Assembly: GCA_040766985.1 (NCBI GenBank)
Contig: JAXGPL010000008.1
Coordinates: 1 to 64,000, forward strand
Reading direction: 5' to 3'
DNA length: 64,000 bases
Source: JAXGPL01 sp040766985
GTDB lineage: Bacteria > Bacillota > Sulfobacillia > JAUYEG01
Of this stretch, positions 26,425 to 35,110 are shown piece after piece; within the stretch, counting starts at the first letter, position 1; every line of letters begins with the position of its first letter. The position numbers and the translations under genes were made by a program. The notes under the pieces are model-generated. The model did not search any database, was not told the origin of the DNA, and worked only from the letters and a program-made list of their open reading frames with translations.

Positions 26425-27703
26425 GTGGCCGCAATCTCGTCCTCCTCGGGGTTGTTTGCAGTTCTCCTGCCCGGCTGCTGGGATAGGCGCGAGATCGATG
26501 AGCAGATTCACGTTCTCGCAGCTCATCGACCTCGAGGAGGACGGCATGTTGCGGGTCCAGCGCCGGAGTACTGGGCCTCGCAGCCGGCGGCGGCCGAGCC
26601 GAAGCCACCCGCACCGTCCTCTCCGCGCGAGGACCAGTATCTCCGAGGCCGTGCCGGAACATGCGGTGGACGGCCGGGGGATGTGTCCTTCGCCAGCCTG
26701 AATGCTATCTTCATCGGCGGAGCGCCTTGCAGAGCATGGCGTCCGAAGTGTGGACTCGCTTGCCCAGAACTATGATGTGCGCCGTCACGTCTATCTGGTG
26801 ACCGTGCCCGGCAACGCGCAAGCTGTGCTGTCATCGGCGATGACTTCGTCGCGGCATTCGGAGCAGTATGCCGGCATGCTGGCCGGCTTCAGCCGGATCG
26901 GGGCCAACGCCCAACGCATGACGCTCAACGGCCTGCGGGATCTCGCGAGCGAGGGGATCGACCCGATGCTGCCGGTGATCTCGTCCCCCACCCTCGGTCG
27001 AGCACAGGAACAAGGCAAGTCGGCGCGTGATGAAGCAGTCGCTGTGCCGGCGCGAGGAGGCGGTGCCGCAGTAGGCGGCAGGGACGGCGAAGATCAGGGC
27101 AGCGAGGGCGCCAAGGAAGAAGACGGTCCGCCGATCGGCTGTTGACTGGTTCGGCCATTTACCGGGACGACAATTCGCCGGTTTCCTTGAGGACGAGGAA
27201 GCCCTGGGATTGGGGTGGCTGATGGGCGCCGTCGAGGGCGTGTGGTGTCCTTCGCCGTAACGCCCGGCGCAACGAGGAGATCGTGGTCAGGACCCATACG
27301 TCGACTTCGGCATCAGCTTCGCCGAGGACGGGAAACCGGTCTTTGGAGACGGCGGCCGACGGTACAAGTGGACCTTGCCGCGATCCCGACAACACTGGAG
27401 ATGACCTCACCGGCCGGCGCCCTGGTGATCGAGGACCTGATCGCCGGCTACATCGAGGACGAGATCCAAAGCAGCATCGGCTTTGCGGTCCTTGAGTTGG
27501 GCGCGGACCCGGTCGGTTTCGGGCTGTACCTTTCGCGCTGGCATCCACGGCAGTGGGAGGCGTACCTCTCCGGGTACGCAGGCTGGCGCGAGGCCCTCAG
27601 GGAGGCCCGCTTTGAGGTGTGGAGCGAGGTCAGCATCATCAGCACAGGACTGCTAAGACAAAAGCAGCCGGGCGGTCCGGCTGCGACAGGACACGGCGGA
27701 TAG
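26425..27703 (+). pseudogene. gerAC: Spore germination lipoprotein subunit C, frameshifted
   Basis: The start region SGLFAVLLPGCWDRREIDE has the GerAC lipobox L-P-G-C and the W-D-x-x-E-I motif. Further family segments are spread over different frames: QLIDLEEDGMLRV, SFASLNAIFIG, RRHVYLVTVPGNAQAVL, GFSRIGANAQRMTLNGL and at the end IEDLIAGYIEDEIQSSIGFA with DPVGFGLYLSRWHPRQWE, the conserved GerAC C-terminus. At least four frameshifts are needed. The intact protein would be a lipid-anchored receptor subunit. Confidence 0.75.
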
Positions 27704-27704
27704 G

Positions 27705-27929
27705 ATGAACACCTTCGCCTTCGTTGTGACGACCCTCGTACTCAGCGCCTGGCAGGTCCGGCGGCTCTACGCAGCAGGTTCGAAGAAGGAAGCCTGGGCC
27801 GTCGCTCTCCTGTGGATCATCGCCCTGGTCATCGCGGTGGAGCTTACCGTCGAGCTGTCCCTGCCCTCACCTGGCGGGCTGGTGATGCGCCTATTCCGTG
27901 GGCTCAACACCTGGCTTAAGACCTTCTGA
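27705..27929 (+). CDS. Small two-helix membrane protein in the gerA operon
   Basis: A 74-residue protein with two hydrophobic helices (FAFVVTTLVLSAWQVRRLYA and AVALLWIIALVIAVELTVEL) joined by a short basic loop, starting directly after the gerAC stop at 27703. Small fourth genes (GerD-like or 2-TM 'GerX' proteins) are often found with gerA operons; this fits by position only. Its last 39 bases overlap the convergent meaB gene. Unlike the two genes before it, its frame is intact. Confidence 0.65.
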   Translation: MNTFAFVVTTLVLSAWQVRRLYAAGSKKEAWAVALLWIIALVIAVELTVELSLPSPGGLVMRLFRGLNTWLKTF

Positions 27930-28964
27930 GCCTTCCTCGCCGCGCGGCGGGCACTCCGCCAAGAGGCGACGCGCTGCGGCATAGGGATCAAGCCGCCGCT
28001 CGGCGACATCCCTGACGAGTCCGTCCCACAGGCCAAGCTCGCGTGCGACCGCCAAAGCCCGTTCGGCGGCGAGATGCCCTGCCAGTTGGGCTAGTTCGTG
28101 GGCAGTTCGCCGGGTCAACCTTCGGGCGAGGCGATCGTCGGCCTGGAGCCATTCCTGGTGTTGCTCGCAGGCGGCGGCAAGTTCGTCGATCCCCTGCCCG
28201 TCGGCGGCTACGCACCGCACCACGGGCGGCCGCCAGGCCTTGTCGCGGGCAAGGTCCAACATCCCCTGGAGCTGCCCGACAAGTTGGTCGGCGCCTTCGC
28301 GGTCGGCCTTGTTGACGACAAGGACGTCGGCAATCTCAAGGATACCGGCCTTCTGAGCCTGGACATCGTCGCCCGCGCCGGGAGCGAGGACGACGATGAC
28401 TGTGTGGGCCAGGTCCATGATGTCAACCTCAGACTGGCCGGTGCCGACGGTTTCTACGAGGATTGTCTCGTACCCCGCGGCGTCCATCAGGCGGACGACG
28501 TCGCGGGTGGCGAGGCTCAACCCGCCGAGATGGCCGCGCGTAGCCAGGCTGCGGATGAACACGCCCGGATCAAGAGACCGCTCCTGCATCCTGACGCGAT
28601 CGCCGAGGATCGCCCCGCCCGTAAACGGGCTGGTGGGATCGACGGCGACCACGCCGACGAGCGAGTTTGCGCCCGAGCGGAATGTCCCAATGAGGCGGTT
28701 GACCAGGGTGCTCTTACCGACGCCAGGTGGTCCCGTTACACCCAACAGGCGCGCGCGGCCGGTCAAAGGGTAGATCCGGGCCTGGATCGCAGGCAGGTCG
28801 GGGGAGCCGTTCTCCGCGACGCTGATCAGGCGCGACAATGCACGGCGGTCGCCGGCGAGAGCAGACGCGACAAGCCCCGCCAGTTGCCGATCACGGAAAC
28901 CGTCTCCGCTGCTAGGCGAGGGTCCGGCGGACACTTTCCTGGGTGGTGCTGACGATGGATTCAA
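27891..28964 (-). CDS. meaB: Methylmalonyl-CoA mutase-associated GTPase MeaB
   Basis: A G3E-type P-loop GTPase that protects and reloads B12 in methylmalonyl-CoA mutase. Motifs: Walker A GPPGVGKSTLVNRLI (about residues 77-91), DPTSPFTGGAILGDRVRM (switch region), ILVETVGTGQSEVD (Walker B) and VVNKADREGAD (base specificity). The C-terminal helices (LRRTAHELAQLAG-like) serve dimerisation. The start at 28964 lies inside the upstream mutase gene; a GTG at 28931 is an alternative with a closer purine run. The overlap of about 50 bases with the B12-binding subunit gene makes translational coupling likely. Confidence 0.93.
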   Translation of the reverse strand: MNPSSAPPRKVSAGPSPSSGDGFRDRQLAGLVASALAGDRRALSRLISVAENGSPDLPAIQARIYPLTGRARLLGVTGPPGVGKSTLVNRLIGTFRSGANSLVGVVAVDPTSPFTGGAILGDRVRMQERSLDPGVFIRSLATRGHLGGLSLATRDVVRLMDAAGYETILVETVGTGQSEVDIMDLAHTVIVVLAPGAGDDVQAQKAGILEIADVLVVNKADREGADQLVGQLQGMLDLARDKAWRPPVVRCVAADGQGIDELAAACEQHQEWLQADDRLARRLTRRTAHELAQLAGHLAAERALAVARELGLWDGLVRDVAERRLDPYAAARRLLAECPPRGEEGSEGLKPGVEPTE

Positions 28965-29313
28965 GCGTCGAGCCAGGCCCGAAGACCTTCGCCACTCCGG
29001 CCTCCAGCAGGCCCGGCACGTCGTCGTCGGGGCCGATGCCGCCGACCCGCACGCTGACGTCGTCGAGGCCCATGTCGCGCATCAGTTTGATGGTCTTGGG
29101 GACGAGCGTGTTGTGCGCGCCCGAAAGGATGCTCATGGCGACGACATCGACGTCTTCCTGCAGGGCGGCGTTGGCGATTTGCTCGGGGGTCTGGTGCAGA
29201 CCGGTGTAGATGACCTCCATGCCGGCGTCGCGCAGCGCCCGGGCGACCACCTTGGCGCCGCGATCGTGGCCGTCGAGGCCGGGCTTGGCAACCAGCACGC
29301 GTATCTTGCGCAT
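28912..29313 (-). CDS. mcmA2: Methylmalonyl-CoA mutase B12-binding (small/C-terminal) subunit
   Basis: A 133-residue stand-alone cobalamin-binding domain. The DxHxxG motif is DGHDRG (residues 14-19, His ligand to cobalt), followed by VIYTGLHQTPEQI, SILSGAHNTLVPK and VRVGGIGPDDDV, which line the lower face of B12. It pairs with a separate large catalytic subunit, absent from this window, to interconvert methylmalonyl-CoA and succinyl-CoA. The start has a strong AAGGAGG. Next to meaB and near sucCD it supports a propionate/succinate pathway. Confidence 0.92.
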   Translation of the reverse strand: MRKIRVLVAKPGLDGHDRGAKVVARALRDAGMEVIYTGLHQTPEQIANAALQEDVDVVAMSILSGAHNTLVPKTIKLMRDMGLDDVSVRVGGIGPDDDVPGLLEAGVAKVFGPGSTLESIVSTTQESVRRTLA

Positions 29314-29487
29314 CTTGTGTGACCCTCCTTGGGACGAGCCTAGACGGGACTAAGGGCCGTTGATTCGCCGCCGCGGTCGGGTTTGCCTGCCCGGCAGGTC
29401 CGCCGCATAGTGTCTGCGAAATGTGGGCTGGATACTATTCCGGTCCGGGCCCATCCCGGACGGGACACCGTGGAGAGGAGCGGTAGT

Positions 29488-29985
29488 ATGGGAAGCAACC
29501 CCGGCGCATACATCGAAGCCCGCCTGTCTGAACTCGGCCTGGAACTCCCGGAGATGAGCAGCCCCGTCGGCAACTACGTCAAAGGGGTCGTCGTCGACAA
29601 TATGCTGTACCTATCCGGGGCGGGCCCCCACCGGCCCGGCCAGCAAACCTGGCGCGGCAAGGTCGGCCGTGAGTTCACGCTGGAGCAAGGCTATGAGGCT
29701 GCAGGCCACGTCTGCCTGCAGTTGCTGGCAGCGGCCAAGCACGTGCTCGAAGGCGACCTCTCACGCATCAAACGCGCGGTCAAGGTATTCGGCATGGTCA
29801 ACTGCACGGAGGACTTCGTGGACCACCCCAAGGTCATCAACGGCTGCTCAGATCTGCTCGTAAAGGTGCTCGGCGATGCCGGACGGCACGCGCGGTCGGC
29901 CGTCGGCATGCAGCAGTTGCCTGGCGGCATCCCGGTCGAGATCGAAGCGATCTTCGAAATTGCTCCCAAGGGCAGCGTGGATTAG
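29488..29985 (+). CDS. RidA/YjgF family protein
   Basis: A 165-residue member of the RidA superfamily, of the longer type with about 25 extra N-terminal residues. Typical segments are VVVDNMLYLSGAGPHRP, AGHVCLQLLAAAKHVLEG and HARSAVGMQQLPGGIPVEIE. Well-studied RidA proteins hydrolyse reactive enamine/imine intermediates of amino-acid metabolism; this subgroup is not characterised. ATG 29488 is preceded by GAGAGGAG; the frame is open further upstream but without a better start. It is divergent from the mutase/meaB pair. Confidence 0.88.
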   Translation: MGSNPGAYIEARLSELGLELPEMSSPVGNYVKGVVVDNMLYLSGAGPHRPGQQTWRGKVGREFTLEQGYEAAGHVCLQLLAAAKHVLEGDLSRIKRAVKVFGMVNCTEDFVDHPKVINGCSDLLVKVLGDAGRHARSAVGMQQLPGGIPVEIEAIFEIAPKGSVD

Positions 29986-30859
29986 GCAAGGCGGCGGCGG
30001 GTGCGGGAGGAGGTGCTGGATGTCTGCGGCAAGGAGATCCTCCGTCCCGGCGGCAGTGGTAATCTCCCGCAAGATCCGGTTGGTGAGCAGTTGGCCGCCA
30101 ATTCGGTGCCGTGCGGATCTCTCTGCTACCCTTGCCGTCTCCGCCCTCGGCCGCGCCGCCTTCGATGTACGCCACGAAAGTGCCTGCCCGGACGAGCATC
30201 GTGATGGCTGTCGTGACGAGTGAGGACAAAAGGGAGCCGAGGTTGCCAAGGAAGGTCGGGGGGTGCGTGAAGTCGGTCGTCTGCCCGCCCCCGAACAACG
30301 CCGGGACCACGAAGTGTGCCAGGATCGCCACGACAAGCAGCGGGCCGTAATCGCCGATGCGCCGGACCGCCTCGCGGCACGCCTTGCCGATCGCCGCGAA
30401 CGTGCCGGCGTCGTCGATAACGACAGCAGCGAGCCAGATATGTGTCAGCGCTGCGATCGGAATGGAGAGGGCGGTCATGGGCCAGGTGGTATCAAGGCCG
30501 GCGATCGCACCCAAGACGCCCAAGGCGAGGGCGGTCAAGAGGACGCCGCCGATGATCCTGCCATAGTACCGGCCAAGGTTGGCGAACATCACGCTCAGGC
30601 TGACCTCTTCGTTGGCCGCAGCCCTGGCCGCCATGGCATTGTACCCGCTTGCGACCGCCGGCCCGCCGAACGCCACGACGAAGACACCCAGCATCACGAG
30701 ACCGCCGCCTGCGCCGGCCCCGCCTGCGGCCGCCCAGCCCAGTATGACGTTCACCGCTCCCAATCCGAGGGCCGAGAGTGCGATCTGCAGTACCAGCGGC
30801 ACCATCAACAGCAGCGGGTACCGGACGATCCGGTCCCACCCCTGAGCCAGGTATCTCAA
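29837..30859 (-). CDS. Polytopic membrane protein, 3' end uncertain
   Basis: The N-terminal 250 residues are credible: a start at TTG 30859 after AAAGGAG, then LRYLAQGWDRIVRYPLLLMV and six or so hydrophobic helices (VMLGVFVVAFGGPAVASGYN, IIGGVLLTALALGVLGAIAG, LLVVAILAHFVVPALFGG, AITMLVRAGTFVAYIEGG). Past residue about 260 (near 30100) the frame turns into Arg/Pro-rich sequence that overlaps the RidA gene in antisense. In another frame a protein-like ITTAAGTEDLLAADIQ follows, so a frameshift near 30100 is likely. No function can be assigned. Confidence 0.55.
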   Translation of the reverse strand: MRYLAQGWDRIVRYPLLLMVPLVLQIALSALGLGAVNVILGWAAAGGAGAGGGLVMLGVFVVAFGGPAVASGYNAMAARAAANEEVSLSVMFANLGRYYGRIIGGVLLTALALGVLGAIAGLDTTWPMTALSIPIAALTHIWLAAVVIDDAGTFAAIGKACREAVRRIGDYGPLLVVAILAHFVVPALFGGGQTTDFTHPPTFLGNLGSLLSSLVTTAITMLVRAGTFVAYIEGGAAEGGDGKGSREIRTAPNWRPTAHQPDLAGDYHCRRDGGSPCRRHPAPPPAPAAALPNPRCPWEQFRRSLRSRPGCRQATAACRRPTARAVRHRRAPLRADLSSR

Positions 30860-31035
30860 TTCCCGGTCCAGCTCCTTTGCAGCTTTGCTCGAAGGACACC
30901 TGCGGGGGAGGCAGGCCGACGGAGCCGACGCCTCAGCACAAGCTCCCGGGATATCGGTCCCCTGGAAACCTATGCCCCCAGAGCGCAAATGCTTCCGGGT
31001 TCTGCTCCGCAGGACGGCTGCACTCCCTCGCTACG

Positions 31036-31914
31036 CTAATCCTGCCCCTTGCCCATCGCCGCCTTAACCAAAGCCGGCAGCTCCGAAGGCAGCTCGGCGA
31101 TGGCCGCGCCGCCGCGCCGCAGGGCCTCGACCTTGCCGGCGTAGGTGCCCCTGCCCCTTTCGACGATTGCGCCGGCGTGGCCCATCCGCTTGCCGGGCGG
31201 CGCGGTCCGCCCGGCGACATGCGCAACGACAGGCTTGGTCATGCCTTTGATGAACTCGGCCGCCTCTTCCTCCGCCCACCCGCCGATCTCGCCAACCAAT
31301 ACGACGGCTCTGGTATCCGGATCGCGCTCCATCAGCTTGAGGCACGATACGAAATCCATGCCGGCGGCCCTGTCGCCGCCAAGGCCGACTACAGTTGATT
31401 GGCCGAGCCCGTTCTGCGTCAGCTGATGGGCGATCTCATAGCTCAGAGTCCCGCTGCGTGCGATGATCCCGACAGGCCCGGGGGTGTAGATGCGGCCCGG
31501 CATGATGCCGAGTTTGGTCTTGCCGGGAGAGATGATGCCGAAGGTGTTCGGCCCGATCACGTTCGTGCCGTGTTCGGCCGCGAAGGCGAGGATCTCCATC
31601 GTGTCGTGGACCGGGATGTGCTCCGTGATGACCACAAGCACGGAAACCCCGGCGTCGATTGCTTCGAACGCCGCGTCCTTGGCGTGCCCCGCCGGAACGA
31701 ACAGCACCGAGGCGGTTGCGCCGCGTTTGTCGACGGTTTCCTCGACGGTCTCATAGACCTGTATGCCCTCGACCTCGGTGCCGCCGCGGCCGGGAGACGT
31801 GCCGGCGACGACGCGGGTCCCGTAATCGAGCATCCGCCGGACGTGAAATGCCCCCTGCTTGCCCGTGATCCCCTGGACGCAGACCTTGGTCTTCTCGTCG
31901 ACGATGATCGCCAT
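31036..31914 (-). CDS. sucD: Succinate-CoA ligase (ADP/GDP-forming) subunit alpha
   Basis: A 292-residue alpha subunit of succinyl-CoA synthetase, which interconverts succinyl-CoA and succinate with substrate-level phosphorylation. The CoA-binding Rossmann region begins VCVQGITGKQGAFHV, and the catalytic phospho-histidine lies in MGHAGAIV (about residue 245). The EIGGWAEEEAAEFIKG stretch is the subunit's power-helix region. Its ATG directly follows the sucC stop with no spacer, so the two are co-translated. In this context it would link the methylmalonyl-CoA branch to the fumarate/malate branch. Confidence 0.95.
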   Translation of the reverse strand: MAIIVDEKTKVCVQGITGKQGAFHVRRMLDYGTRVVAGTSPGRGGTEVEGIQVYETVEETVDKRGATASVLFVPAGHAKDAAFEAIDAGVSVLVVITEHIPVHDTMEILAFAAEHGTNVIGPNTFGIISPGKTKLGIMPGRIYTPGPVGIIARSGTLSYEIAHQLTQNGLGQSTVVGLGGDRAAGMDFVSCLKLMERDPDTRAVVLVGEIGGWAEEEAAEFIKGMTKPVVAHVAGRTAPPGKRMGHAGAIVERGRGTYAGKVEALRRGGAAIAELPSELPALVKAAMGKGQD

Positions 31915-33069
31915 CTAGGCCGCCCCCCCTCCAGCCAGCGCGACGGCCCGTGCGGCCGCCTCCTCCATGGACCGGTAGGTCGATATCCCCTCGCGTTCCA
32001 GGATCGCCAGGCCCTCAGCCTCGTTGGTCCCGGCCAGGCGCACAACGAGCGGCACAGCGCTGCCCGGGCCGGCCTCATCGCCGGCGGCGGCGCCTAAGCC
32101 AAGCCGGTCCCTCACCCGGATGATCGCCTTCGCGACGTCGTCGCAGCGCGTAATGCCGCCGAAGATGTTGATCAGCAGTGCTTTGGGTTTCTTGGCGAGC
32201 AGCATCTCGAGGGCCTTTGCCGTCTGCTCCTCGCCGACCCCGCCGCCGGCGTCCATGAAGTTGGCCGGCCGGCCGCCGTATCGCTGGAGGATATCCAGCG
32301 TCGCCATCGCCATCCCCGCACCGTTGGCCATCACGGCGATGTCGCCGTCGAGATCGACGTACGCAAGTCCGAGTTCGCGAACCTTGCGCTCGAGATCGGT
32401 CTCCTCGCTGACCACCGGGAGGTCCCGGTGGCGCCAAAGCGCGTCGTCGTCGACATTGAGCTTTGCGTCCAGTGCGACGACGGTGTCGTCCGCCAGCAAA
32501 GCCAGGGGGTTGATCTCCACGAGCTCGGCGTCGTGACGCCGGAAGACGCGATACATACGTAGGATCACATCCACCAAGGATGCCGCCGCCTTGCCTTCGA
32601 TGCCAAGCCGTCTGACGGCCTCCCGCGTAGTGAACGCGAACAACCCCCACGGCAGGCCGATGTGCCTGCGGACGATGCTCTTCTCGGCGACGTCCTCGAT
32701 GTTGATCCCGCCCTGGGTGGAGACGATCAGCACCGGCTTGCGCGCCGCACCGTCGACTGCGATGCCTGCATAGAACTCATTTGAGACGTCAAGTTTCTGT
32801 TCGCAGAGCAGGCGCTCCACGGAGAGGTCCCGGATGGTCGCGCCAAGCAAGGCGGAGGCCTCGTTCGCAGCCTCCTCGGGCGTGTCGGCGAACTTGACGC
32901 CCCCAGCCTTGCCGCGGCCGCCCACGAGCACCTGAGCCTTGAGAACCACGGGTCCCAGCTCAGCGCATGCGTCGGCGGCCTGCTGCGGTGTCGAAACCAG
33001 CCTGCCCCGCGGCGTCCGGACCCCTGCCCGCGCCAAGACATCCTTGGCCATGTACTCATACAGCTTCAT
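31915..33069 (-). CDS. sucC: Succinate-CoA ligase (ADP/GDP-forming) subunit beta
   Basis: A 384-residue beta subunit with an N-terminal ATP-grasp domain (KLYEYMAKDVLARAGVRTP, VLKAQVLVGGRGKAGGVK, AELVEINPLAL) and a C-terminal CoA-ligase domain (GAGMAMATLDILQRYGG, FMDAGGGVGEEQ, LLINIFGGITRCDDVA). The start ATG is preceded by GGAGG about 12 bases upstream. It stands between the malic enzyme and sucD genes in a run of five same-strand metabolic genes; a 137-base gap separates it from the malic enzyme gene, so it may have its own promoter. Confidence 0.95.
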   Translation of the reverse strand: MKLYEYMAKDVLARAGVRTPRGRLVSTPQQAADACAELGPVVLKAQVLVGGRGKAGGVKFADTPEEAANEASALLGATIRDLSVERLLCEQKLDVSNEFYAGIAVDGAARKPVLIVSTQGGINIEDVAEKSIVRRHIGLPWGLFAFTTREAVRRLGIEGKAAASLVDVILRMYRVFRRHDAELVEINPLALLADDTVVALDAKLNVDDDALWRHRDLPVVSEETDLERKVRELGLAYVDLDGDIAVMANGAGMAMATLDILQRYGGRPANFMDAGGGVGEEQTAKALEMLLAKKPKALLINIFGGITRCDDVAKAIIRVRDRLGLGAAAGDEAGPGSAVPLVVRLAGTNEAEGLAILEREGISTYRSMEEAAARAVALAGGGAA

Positions 33070-33206
33070 TGCCCGAGGGCACCTCCAGTCGGCTAGGTCC
33101 TTGCCTCCCGCACTGGCTCATCACAGACCGGGGCTCGTCCTACGCCCGGCTGATGTGTGCCGGCCCGGGCTGGCGAGCTCCGGCGGTCGTGCGATATGTA
33201 GTCCGT

Positions 33207-34454
33207 CTAGTCCTTGCCGAATTTTGCGTTCGCGGCTGCAACCATTGCCGCCGTCCGGTCTGCAACCGCCTTGGGGTCGACCGGCACCCGGGCGACACCC
33301 GAATCCATCGCCGCCTGAGCAACGGCGGCTGCGACCGCAGGTGCGACCCGCCGGTCAAACGCGTTGGGGATGATATGGTCGGGCCCGAGTTCATCGGCGG
33401 CCACCAGGCCCGCGATGGCCCGGGCGGCGGCGATCTTCATCGCCTCGTTGATATCGCTGGCCCGGGCGTCGAGCGCCCCGCGCAGGACGCCGGGGAACGC
33501 CAACACGTTGTTGACCTGGTTGGGGAAGTCGGAACGCCCGGTGCCGACCACAACGGCTCCCGCCGCCAGCGCTTCGTCGGGAAATATCTCCGGGACCGGG
33601 TTGGCCATCGCCAGGACGATCGCCCTTTCGTTCATCGACCGGACCATCGCCCCGGTCACAGCGCCCGGGGCCGAGAGCCCGATGACGCAGTCCGCGCCAT
33701 TCATGGCTTCGGCCAGAGTCTTGGCCATCCGCTTGTTGGTGCGGGCGGCGATGGTTTCCTTGTACGAATTCATGCCCTGGGCGCGCCCTTTGTAGATCGC
33801 GCCCGTCCGGTCGCATAGCGTCACGTCCGCCGCGCCCATATCCATCAGCAACAGGCTCGTCGACATGCCGGCAGCGCCGGCGCCGTTGACCACAAACCGG
33901 CAGCCGCTGATGTCTTTGCCCGTCACGCGCAGCCCGTTGAGCACGGCGGCGAGGACGACAATCGCCGTGCCGTGCTGGTCGTCGTGGAAAATGGGGATCG
34001 AGGTCTCGCGCTTGAGCCGGGCTTCGATCTCAAAGCACCGGGGAGCGGAGATGTCTTCCAGGTTGACCGCGCCGACTGTAGGCTCAAGGAGCTTGACGAA
34101 ATTGACGATCGCGTCTACTTCCTTGCTCGCGATACAGGCCGGGAACGCGTCCACGCCGCCAAACCCTTTGAACAGCAGGGACTTGCCCTCCATCACCGGC
34201 AGCGCAGCTTCCGGGCCGATGTCCCCCAGCCCGAGGACCGCCGTGCCGTCGGATACCACGGCGACCAGGTTGCCCTTGGCTGTGTACCTGTAGACCAGTT
34301 CCCTGTCACGATGGATTTCTCTGCACGGCTCGGCGACGCCGGGTGTGTAGGCCAGGTTAAGGTCTTCCCGGACTCTGAGCGGCACCTTGGAGATGATCTC
34401 AATCTTGCCGGGCCCGCTTTCGTGCAGCGTCAGTGCTTCGTCGCGTAGTGTCAC
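33207..34454 (-). CDS. NAD(P)-dependent malic enzyme
   Basis: A 415-residue short-type malic enzyme (oxaloacetate-decarboxylating malate dehydrogenase). It lacks the C-terminal phosphotransacetylase-like domain of MaeB. Visible landmarks are LAYTPGVAEPCREI, FKGFGGVDAFPACI, the metal-binding DDQHGTA, the nucleotide-binding VNGAGAAGMS and AMANPVPEIFPDEA. It converts malate to pyruvate and CO2. The GTG start overlaps the fumarase beta stop (GTGA), so malate made by fumarase would be passed straight to this enzyme. Cofactor choice cannot be read by eye. Confidence 0.93.
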   Translation of the reverse strand: MTLRDEALTLHESGPGKIEIISKVPLRVREDLNLAYTPGVAEPCREIHRDRELVYRYTAKGNLVAVVSDGTAVLGLGDIGPEAALPVMEGKSLLFKGFGGVDAFPACIASKEVDAIVNFVKLLEPTVGAVNLEDISAPRCFEIEARLKRETSIPIFHDDQHGTAIVVLAAVLNGLRVTGKDISGCRFVVNGAGAAGMSTSLLLMDMGAADVTLCDRTGAIYKGRAQGMNSYKETIAARTNKRMAKTLAEAMNGADCVIGLSAPGAVTGAMVRSMNERAIVLAMANPVPEIFPDEALAAGAVVVGTGRSDFPNQVNNVLAFPGVLRGALDARASDINEAMKIAAARAIAGLVAADELGPDHIIPNAFDRRVAPAVAAAVAQAAMDSGVARVPVDPKAVADRTAAMVAAANAKFGKD

Positions 34455-35110
34455 TGTTCTGTGCCCTCGCCTTCCGTTGGTAGTCTGCTCTCGATGCTGT
34501 CTGCTCCTTGCCGTGCGAGCCGTTGCTCTCCGGGCCGGACGCTGCGACCGGACTTCTGCCTGGCCTTGGCGTAGGCGTCGTCGCCCTTTGTGTCGACACC
34601 GACGATCAACGGAAGCCGGTCAACCACCAGGCGGCGGACCGCCTCCGTGCCGAGGTCAGGATAGGCCACAACCTCGGCCTTCCTGACGCACCGCGACAAC
34701 AGGGCCCCGGCGCCGCCGAGCGCCAGGAAGTACACTGCCTTGTGCTGCTTTATCGCTTCCACCACCGCCGCTGAACGGGCCCCCTTGCCGATCAGGCCTT
34801 TGATGCCCTCGGCCAGCAACGCCGGTGTGAAGGGGTCCATGCGGTAGCTGGTCGTCGGCCCTGCGGAGCCGATCGCCAAGCCGGGACGGGCCGGGCACGG
34901 CCCTACATAGTAGATGACCTGTCCCCGGGGGTCAAACGGCAGCCCTTCGCCACGCTGTAGTTGCTCGACCATCCGCCGGTGCGCCGCGTCCCGCGCCGTG
35001 TAGATCACGCCGCTCAGGAGCACGCGCCGGCCGGCCGGCAACCCCTCCAGCACCCGCGGGTCAAGGGGTGTCGCCAGTTCGACGGGCTGGACCGCGGAAT
35101 GCTCAGCCAT
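34451..35110 (-). CDS. fumB: Class I (Fe-S) fumarate hydratase, beta subunit
   Basis: A 219-residue C-terminal-type subunit of the two-subunit class I fumarase (Ttd/Fum beta family). Typical segments are LLSGVIYTARDAAHRRM, YYVGPCPARPGLAIGSAGPTT (substrate/active-site loop), GKGARSAAV and KAVYFLALGGAGALL. It completes the active site formed with the alpha subunit just upstream (stop at 35111, one base from this start). The last 35 residues are charged and not conserved. This enzyme hydrates fumarate to malate and is oxygen-sensitive, suited to an anaerobe. The gene symbol follows the alpha/beta naming used here. Confidence 0.92.
   Translation of the reverse strand: MAEHSAVQPVELATPLDPRVLEGLPAGRRVLLSGVIYTARDAAHRRMVEQLQRGEGLPFDPRGQVIYYVGPCPARPGLAIGSAGPTTSYRMDPFTPALLAEGIKGLIGKGARSAAVVEAIKQHKAVYFLALGGAGALLSRCVRKAEVVAYPDLGTEAVRRLVVDRLPLIVGVDTKGDDAYAKARQKSGRSVRPGEQRLARQGADSIESRLPTEGEGTEQ

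Noticed and set aside
30263..31039. A 258-codon plus-strand frame over the membrane protein gene
   Set aside because: It is the complement of hydrophobic coding sequence and is Arg/Asp/His-rich without motifs or ribosome binding site.
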